Assembly (NCBI RefSeq): GCF_024362695.1
Contig: NC_065420.1
Location: forward strand, 4,665,420 to 4,729,419
Reading direction: 5' to 3'
Origin: Pectinophora gossypiella
Lineage: Eukaryota; Arthropoda; Insecta; Lepidoptera; Gelechiidae
Length of the DNA stretch: 64,000 bases
Shown piece by piece: positions 57,765-64,000 of the stretch (position 1 is the stretch's first letter; the number at the start of each line of letters is the position of its first letter). Position numbers and translations under genes: made by a program. The notes under the pieces were generated by a model. It was not told the origin of the DNA, searched no databases, and saw only the letters and a list, made by a program, of their open reading frames with translations.

Positions 57765-59205
57765 TCAGGCATCAGTTGCAGTATCTGAAACAAATTAGAT
57801 GAAAAGTGTTATTAATTATACCAGGACTTAACAAAGCTATACTAGTTTTTAAAATAGTATGATGAGCAAGTAGATAATACTGATGTACCTGACGAACACT
57901 GCTGCTGCAGTTGAAGTTCTGCGAGGTCTGCTCTCGCCTTTGCTTCTCATATTCTTTCTCTTAACAATAAAACCTCCAACTCATGAATCTCATTAGCCCG
58001 TCTCTGTCTGTCTTTATATTCCTTATCCAGAATAGAACTTTTATGCCTTTGAAAAGTTTGGGTAGCTGTATTTGATGGGTTAATAAGAGGTGGAGTAGGA
58101 AAACGTGGAGGTGGGGTAGGAAGACGTGGTGGTGGAGTGGATGTAGGAAGAGGTGGTGGTGGAGTGGAAGCAGTAAGAGGTGGTGGTGGTGGAGTGGATG
58201 TAGGGAGAGGTGGTGGCGGAGTGGTTGTAGGGAGAGCTGGTGGTGGAGTGGTTGCAGTGAGAGACAGTAGTGGACCTACTCCAGGTGGAGGTGGTGTCAA
58301 TGTTGTCCGGGTTGGGGCAAGGGCAAGTGGTGCTTGTGTAACAACAGCGCATGGGAATGGTGATGAAGAAAATGCACTGGTGGATGGTATTTGGGAAGAA
58401 GTTGAGGGAAGACAAGAGACGGGCTGCAAGTCCATATTTACTTCTTGGACGGCAAGGTCAGCGGTTACTGGAACAAAGTAATTTAAACAGAGAAATATAA
58501 AAAAGATCTAATTTACATATTTAAAAATGATAGAATTGATGATAGCTGTTTTTGGAGAATGTGTGGCTTACAACATACTGCCAGGTTTGAATCCCAGCTC
58601 TGGCTCTAGACCATTGGCCATAGGCTCACCCCTCAGACTTAAACATAGCTGGCAAGTAGTGATTTTGTATTTACTATATACTTCTGCCTACCCCTTCGGC
58701 GATATAGGCGTGATGCTATATTAGAAGAAAATTACTTACCTGGAATTGTATCAGAGTCAACAGCATCATCGATACCAACTATTAGAGCAGGGGCCACCTC
58801 AGACACATCTGGGTCTACAACTGCATCACTGGTTGCAGGCCCTCCTCCAGTAGCTAGCCGATGTTGACGTTCTTTTGTCAGTGCTTCCCTTTGCCGCTGC
58901 TTGAGGTTCATCCACAATCTCCTAAGTTGTTTATTTGTAACCTAAAATCAAGGATGCAATTATAAAAAACTAGCAAAAAGCGAGAGGAAATCGCGCACCA
59001 AAGGTTAAATAACTTTGTTTACCTGATTGGTAGCATGAGGGCTTGCGTTGTATTCTCTGGTTACAATATCCCAAGCTTCATTTTTTGCGCGTAATGAAGC
59101 GCCATCGGTATCCTTATTCTCTATCACCGAGGAGTATCTTTTCAATATATCCAAAAAAGTTTTCTTCTCGAGGGGAGTAAAAATATGCTTCTTAATTGTT
59201 GACAT
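57765..59205 (-). CDS. Harbinger Myb/SANT-like DNA-binding protein
   Basis: Four inferred minus-strand exons: 59205-59023, 58941-58740, 58467-57889 and 57784-57765, all GT-AG, with phases that join. Exon 1 and the start of exon 2 form a Myb/SANT-like trihelix ('FTPLEKKTFLDILKRYSS' to 'QLRRLWMNLKQRQRE'). Exon 3 has a long proline/threonine repeat and a basic, coiled-coil-like end. In Harbinger elements this partner helps transposase enter the nucleus and bind ends. TGA at 57949-57947 either ends the protein or interrupts it, since the same frame continues with a leucine/glutamine-rich helix into exon 4. Confidence 0.75.
58540..58723 (+). mobile_element. SINE-like insert in Harbinger intron
   Basis: B-box-like 'aggtttgaatccc' and tail 'tctgcctaccccttcggcga', within the second intron of the Myb-like gene. 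Confidence 0.5.
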
Positions 59206-59829
59206 CGTTATGGACAGTAATTACTTTACGTTTATTATTGATAACTAAAGTCTAAACTATACAAAAACAAAACAAGTGGTTGCGAAGGACGCGTCTTTTT
59301 TTTTGAGAATGATGTTTGTTGCGTTTTGTTTTCACTACGCATTGCGTTTTGAAATCATAACAAATTATTTTTAAAACGTTAAATGACCGTTTTTATAATT
59401 AATTTAAATAACCTACGTTTGAATTATAATAATTTTAACATTTTAGTAAAGAATTGAACAATTTTTAATATGTTTGAAGCCCTAAACCGAAATATTTTTT
59501 TAAAGCAGGAACGAAACGTTGATTCGTTCGGTCTATAGTTCACTCAATTAGGACGTTTACTTGAGATCCTGAACTTGAGATCGATATCATGTGATACGCG
59601 CTCAATATTCGTCTATTAATTAACGTCGCACTTAAGACGCTGTTTACATCTTGAGAGTGACTCAGTTGATATCGCTCTTGAGAGCGGTATTGAGATCGGT
59701 TTATAAATACGGGCCTAAGAAAGGAATTGCCGAAATTCCCACGGGAACGGGAATGAGCGGGAAAAATTCTTCCACGCGGACGAAGTCGCGGGCAAAAGCT
59801 AGGTACTCATATTTAAGCTAATAAATTAT

Positions 59830-60013
59830 CTTTATCTTTACCATAATGTGATCCAAATATCAGGCAACAATTACTTTTATATATGCTTCTACCGTGACAC
59901 TGTATGATTGATAATTATGTACCCGAGTAATGAGAAAATAGGTAATTCTCACGTTAAATCTCAACAGCGCCATATATATTATTTTTAGGGAAAGTAGACT
60001 GGAAAGTTATTTA
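59830..60013. mobile_element. family I right half
   Basis: 'aatgtgatccaaatatcagg' to 'agcgccatatatattatttt' and 'tagactggaaag'; partly duplicates 55750-55945. Confidence 0.65.
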
Positions 60014-60458
60014 TTGAACTCAAAACAAAGCACAAAATCATCGATTTATAAATAACTCTTCGCGGATCATTTTAAACGTCACATTAATTACAAACACCAC
60101 TTTTAATGGTCACCATCGTAAAATAAATTGCAAATTGGCAAAATTTCCACCATAACTCAACAACTTTCGCGATAGCAGGGAAATTGATTGAATTGTCAAA
60201 ACGTATTGACCACGAGTGAAATTGATACCACTGTGTGGCGTGTCCTGAAATATTAGAATTTATGTTTTGACAGGACACTGTTGTGTTCGTTTTACACTTT
60301 TTTGGCAAATTTTACAGTCAACAAGGATACAATTTCCAATATAAATTACGTATACACGAGGGAAACCACTTAACCGGCTTGCTTCTCAAATGTAGGACGC
60401 CGACTCAAACCCAAGTCTGTACTTGTTCAAGTCCTGTGACTTGCACCAAGAGTTATAA
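60014..60458. other. no gene recognised
   Basis: Nothing supportable. Confidence 0.45.
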
Positions 60459-60530
60459 ATTATCTTAAGTACATAAAAATGTACTATAAATGTACGGTAA
60501 AAATGTACATAAAAATGTACTTAAGATAAT
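60459..60530. repeat. 16-bp inverted repeat with internal repeats
   Basis: Arms 'attatcttaagtacat' (60459-60474) and 'atgtacttaagataat' (60515-60530). The loop repeats 'aaatgtac'. Confidence 0.8.
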
Positions 60531-60950
60531 TATTATATTAAGGGAAAACCTGGGAAAACCGTAACACAGTTGGCTCGACCATTATAGACGGCGATACGGC
60601 TCACCACCTATCACGTTGGTCTAACAGAAAGCTCGGTTAGGCGTGGGTACTTCATCTTGCGATGAAGGTACTTCAGACTGGGGTAGTCTTGTAACTGATT
60701 ACCTAACCTGAAGATTTGACAGATTCGGTCTTTTACATAAGCGCTGTCACTGTCGATTGTCATTATCGTTTGCAACTTGGCTAAGTCCCCTGGTATTAGT
60801 AATCTCTGACTACATCAAAAGGAATGTTGTATTAAAAGCAATGAGACACAGTATCAATGTTTGCTAGGAACTGTACAAATAGTTAAACCGGTTAACATTG
60901 ACGAAAGCTGCAGCCGACAATAAATAAAATTCAGCGAAAACGGTCCAGTA
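60531..60950. other. no gene; decayed repeat
   Basis: The 60585-60700 part is an inverted relative of pieces near 24.14 and 30.04 kb. Confidence 0.4.
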
Positions 60951-61074
60951 CGGTCACGAGCATTAATATGTAATTAATATGTACACTTTGGTATCATGTC
61001 ACATTAACTTGAAAATGTCAAATATGTTAGTGCGACAGAGTCCTAAAGTGGGTACATTATATTGCTCATGACTG
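60951..61074 (-). mobile_element. MITE-B copy 6, reverse
   Basis: 'cggtcacgagcattaatatg' to 'attgctcatgactg', flanked by TA. Confidence 0.8.
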
Positions 61075-61130
61075 TACTGTAATTTGTACTGGTACGTTCA
61101 GAAATGCTTGTTACAAATATTAGCAAATAA

Positions 61131-61508
61131 TGGTGCTAATTCCTGTAAATACCATCTAATTTTATTTTAAGTTATATCTGTCATTTTTTTATCCGCCGAA
61201 AAGGAAAGGGACGGGTAATCGACAAGCATAAAATTTATGGAACACACGTCAATTTTAAGTACAAATCTAAACCAACCGTCTAAAAATTTTACATCCGTCA
61301 ATAACCCGACACAGTTAAGTAGACAGAACGTCAAACGGATTGCATACCAGCGACGTACCTTTTGATTCGCCCGGGTTATTCATTCATTTACTCATTCTTC
61401 CTAAAATTAAGAGCTGTGAATCATCCGTCCCTTTCCTTTTCGACGGATATGAAAATGACGGATATAACTTAAAATAAAATTAGGCGGTGTCTGCAGGAAT
61501 CGGGGCCA
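61131..61508. mobile_element. MITE-D copy 8, near full length
   Basis: 'tggtgctaattcctgtaaat' to 'tctgcaggaatcggggcc'; both arms carry the 'ccgccgaaaaggaaaggga' block or its complement. Confidence 0.82.
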
Positions 61509-62275
61509 ATATCCATGTAAAACAAAAGGAAATGACTTAGTTTTCTTTTGTTTTGATATCATGTGGTTTCCAGGATTTGTGCCCGGTTAATGGCAATAGG
61601 CGCACCATATTACATGGGGCTTAAACAAGGAGTGACACAGGCATGTTATGACCGGTTATGTAAATAACACGTTATATTCCACATTATATCCGTAAGCTCC
61701 GTAATAAAATAAAATACATTAAAATAAATGTTGCTATATTTTAGTTTTGTTAGGCGACCGAATCCATTTTGTTCATGTGACTTATTGCAGTTTTTCCACG
61801 GATGGCTTGCCGGAATTCCCATAGCCGCAAATAGAAAAATATTGAAATAATATAACCAACCCATAACATCCCATACTGCGGGAATAGCCAATGTTTGCGA
61901 TTCTAAGATTAAAAACAATTTCATTCTCAGCACATATTGGCAACATTTACCGGTAAATTATCGGTTTCCGTACCGGTACCGGTACCGGCCCGCGAATGTC
62001 AACAGGAACCGCAAACTCGATAGAACGCGGCCAATTCGTTCCGGTAATTCCGGACACTTCGAACGGCTTCTTTGCTTTATTTTGACACTTGACATAACTT
62101 ACAGACAGACACAACCCACATCCATGCTCCCTAATAGGGTGGACAGAGACAAGTAATCATAAGAGAACTTACAGCCACTTTTGATACGTTGTCCTTCGAT
62201 GGATATGATGATCTGTAAGTCCGTTACTTCACCTATAGACGGTTCACCTTTATAGCACACACAGTAAATACAAAA
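61509..62275. other. no gene recognised
   Basis: A 95-codon minus frame (61933-61646) has no recognisable domain. 'taccggtaccggtaccgg' at 61971-61988 is a short tandem repeat. Confidence 0.4.
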
Positions 62276-62579
62276 TCATCATCATCGTCATCATCGCCAG
62301 CCCGTTAACGTCCCCACTGCTGGGGCACGGGCCTTCCCTATGGATGGATAGGGAGATCGGGCCTTAAACCACCACGCGGGCCCAGTGCGGATTGGTGATT
62401 ATTAACGACTGCTAATGCAGCCGGGACCAACGGCTTCACATGCCTTCCTAAGCACGGAGGAGCTCGAGATGAAAATATTTTTTTTGTGGTCACCCATCCT
62501 ATGACCGGCCTTTGCGAGAGTTGCTTAACTTCAACAATCGCAGACCGAGCGCGTTTACCGCTGCGCCACCGAGCTCCTC
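62276..62579 (-). mobile_element. SINE with tRNA-like and 5S-like head
   Basis: Minus strand: tRNA A-box-like 'ggtggcgcagcggtaaacgc', then 'gaagttaagcaac' and 'ggtcataggatgggtgacc', close to the 5S rRNA box A and box C, then the shared 'cgttggtcccggct' body, 'cccagcagtggggacgtta' and a (GAT)n tail. Confidence 0.75.
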
Positions 62580-62669
62580 GACTAGAAAGAGTACAAGAGG
62601 CGGCGACGCACTTACGTGGTAAGGCAGCAGCCGGTAAGAATAAGATTTTAGTATGATGTGTCCAGTGTG

Positions 62670-62829
62670 ACGGACGACGCTCAGTGGGTAGGCCCGCTAC
62701 AAGGTGGACCGACGATCTGGTGAAGGTCGCGGGAAGCCGCTGGATGCGGGCAGCGCAGGACCGATCGTCGTGGAGATCCTTGGGGGAGGCCTATGCCCAG
62801 CAGTGGGCGTCGTACGGCTGATGATGATG
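62670..62829 (+). mobile_element. LINE 3' end (RTE-like) with 17-bp TSD
   Basis: Codes the end of a LINE ORF ('VGRPATRWTDDLVKVAGSRW' to 'EAYAQQWASYG' and stop), then a (GAT)n tail. 'atgatgtgtccagtgtg' occurs at 62653-62669 and 62824-62840, partly overlapping the tail. Confidence 0.85.
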
Positions 62830-62904
62830 TGTCCAGTGTGTGCTATCAGTAAGGACAAAGCTGGTAATCTGTCTCCATATTATTATGGTTGATAATAGGG
62901 ACGT

Positions 62905-63310
62905 TATGGATATATTTCGGATACAGATTGGATACAGATTTAAGAATGATTATTATAGCGGATACGGATAATACATTATTTCGGATTATCCGTTAGTTTC
63001 GGATAATTTCGGTTACAGATATTATTTTTTAAGGAATTTCCAAAGTAAAATACAAATAGGTATTAAAGTGGTTTTATTTATAACGACAAGTTATATAATG
63101 TTACGACGACAAAAGAAGAAAATAACAAACAATGCGCGCGGCTTGTGTGTCGGCACTGGCAGTGGCCAGCTAATCAAAACAACTTGTATGTAGACCTCAA
63201 TTAGGCTCCACCCCTATCCGGTATTATCCGAAACTTTTATTTCGGTTACGGTTACGGATGATTTTTTTATATCGGATATCCGATAGTTTTGGTTACAGTT
63301 ACGGAGCTCC
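62905..63310. repeat. cggata / cggtta-rich repeat
   Basis: Many copies of 'tttcggata', 'ggatac' and 'cggttac' near both edges, with some inverted ('ttatccgaaac'), around a unique core. Could be a MITE with subterminal repeats. Confidence 0.45.
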
Positions 63311-64000
63311 CTAACATCCCTGGTTGATAATGCGGCTGGTGGTTTCTGACGTGTAGTTCTGTAGCGCTAGTTATGTTTCTTCATAAAGCATTATTACACA
63401 GCCTAAGGACCAAACCGCGCATGGGAATTCGAAGAAAACCAGTAACAACGTGTAACGTTAAAGTGACAATAGGCAACAAGGCAACGTATTGTTGATATAG
63501 CTGTGTGACGCGGCGTGGGAGGCGCTAAGCGTGTTACCGTTTAGCTGGCGTCCGGCGCGGGATTGTTGTTCCGGTTCCGGATCCGGTTTCCCCTCCCACT
63601 CGAGCTTCGTTCCAGGCTTCTTCAGCCGTAATAAAGTTTCGTTATTATTGTCATTTCACTTCATGGTGTGGCTTGTAAACAATTGTAATCGACGTCTATG
63701 GTCAAGAAGAAATTTCGGTGAGGTGCGGGTATATAATCGTGATGTATGACGAATATCGGTGTGTAAGCATTGCAGTTATTTATTCGGGAAATTAGCCTAA
63801 TTAAGCGACTGGGAAATCCAGTTTGATTATCCTTATCTTTTCAGTTTTAATTTCCGATGCGTCAAATGTAAATGCTTATCAATTAAAACACTTCGCTTTA
63901 AACAAGTACCACATTCGATAGCATTTCATTTATATTACATTTATGTCTTCCAGATATGATAGTTAGCTATACGGGTGATAGGTTTAACTTACACATACAC
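63311..64000. other. no gene recognised
   Basis: GC-richer around 63510-63600, but no supported frame or repeat. Confidence 0.45.

Larger units (their letters stand above)
56073..59715 (+). mobile_element. PIF/Harbinger DNA transposon, two genes
   Basis: 3643 bp with terminal inverted repeats 'ggcccgtatttataaaccg' (56073-56091 and complement 59697-59715), flanked by TAA at 56070-56072 and 59716-59718. It carries a plus-strand DDE transposase gene and a minus-strand Myb/SANT-like gene in convergent arrangement, the usual two-gene Harbinger layout. Confidence 0.93.
55958..59801. mobile_element. Lep1-type Helitron, split by Harbinger
   Basis: The left part (55958-56072) begins TC and has 'actgactgacatatcaacgc'. 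The right part (59719-59801) ends with 'gacgaagtcgcgggcaaaag' then CTAG, with a small CGCG stem before the end. Together about 200 bp, the size of non-autonomous Lep1 Helitrons. Confidence 0.75.

Noticed and set aside
58137..58481. Glycine-rich plus-strand frame
   Set aside because: Antisense of the proline-rich exon of the Harbinger Myb-like gene.
61646..61933. 95-codon minus-strand frame with hydrophobic stretches
   Set aside because: No recognisable family, signal or splice support; chance openness in AT-rich DNA is as likely.

Overview
The window looks like a stretch of a moth or butterfly (Lepidoptera) genome. It is AT-rich and made almost entirely of transposable elements. Lineage clues are a Lep1-type Helitron end pair around 55.96-59.80 kb, SINE/LINE tails carrying the 'cccactgctgggcacaggc' module and (GAT)n ends, and a baculovirus-F-like errantivirus. 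No bacterial, organellar or rRNA gene is visible. The only probable host coding sequence is two small minus-strand exons at 37.07-38.37 kb whose reading frames join cleanly and which carry PPxY- and LPxY-type motifs.

Layout. 0-13.8 kb: repeats only (hairpin MITE families, LINE relics, a poly-A retroposon with a perfect 16-bp target-site duplication). 13.866-22.768 kb: one complete minus-strand Ty3/gypsy errantivirus-type element with identical LTRs, 4-bp target duplication GTGC, tRNA-Leu primer site, gag, pol reached by a textbook -1 frameshift signal, and an overlapping env frame with no ATG. 22.8-55 kb: MITEs, tRNA-derived SINEs, LINE 3' ends, tandem repeats, and the host exons. 55.36-60.01 kb: a nested stack in which a PIF/Harbinger DNA transposon (56.073-59.715 kb, TSD TAA) with its transposase and Myb/SANT-like genes sits inside a Lep1 Helitron, which sits inside an older inverted-repeat element. 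60-64 kb: more MITEs, a SINE whose head combines tRNA-like and 5S-rRNA-like promoter elements, and a LINE end with a 17-bp target duplication.

Repeat families are named here as follows. MITE-A: arm 'catcgaagcaattcatct', 13 copies. MITE-B: 'cagtcatgagcaatataatg', 6 copies. MITE-C: 'gtgacatcgtaacgaatact', about 10 copies. MITE-D: 'cttatccgccgaaaagg', 8 copies. MITE-E: 'aagtaactgatttgactag', 6 copies. Family G: 'gacgcccatacgattgaag'. Family H: 'cgcggtaagaacccgttat'. Family I: 'aacaatatagatggcgctgt'. SINE1 and SINE2 share a tRNA-like head but have different tails. These names are local labels, not database names; I could not run a search.

The elements work as two self-contained systems. The retroelement codes for capsid, enzymes and an envelope-like protein and looks structurally complete. 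The Harbinger element codes for a DDE transposase plus a DNA-binding partner, but the transposase frame has one in-frame TGA, and the partner frame probably does too. The rest are non-autonomous passengers or decayed fragments, and their nesting gives a relative insertion order.
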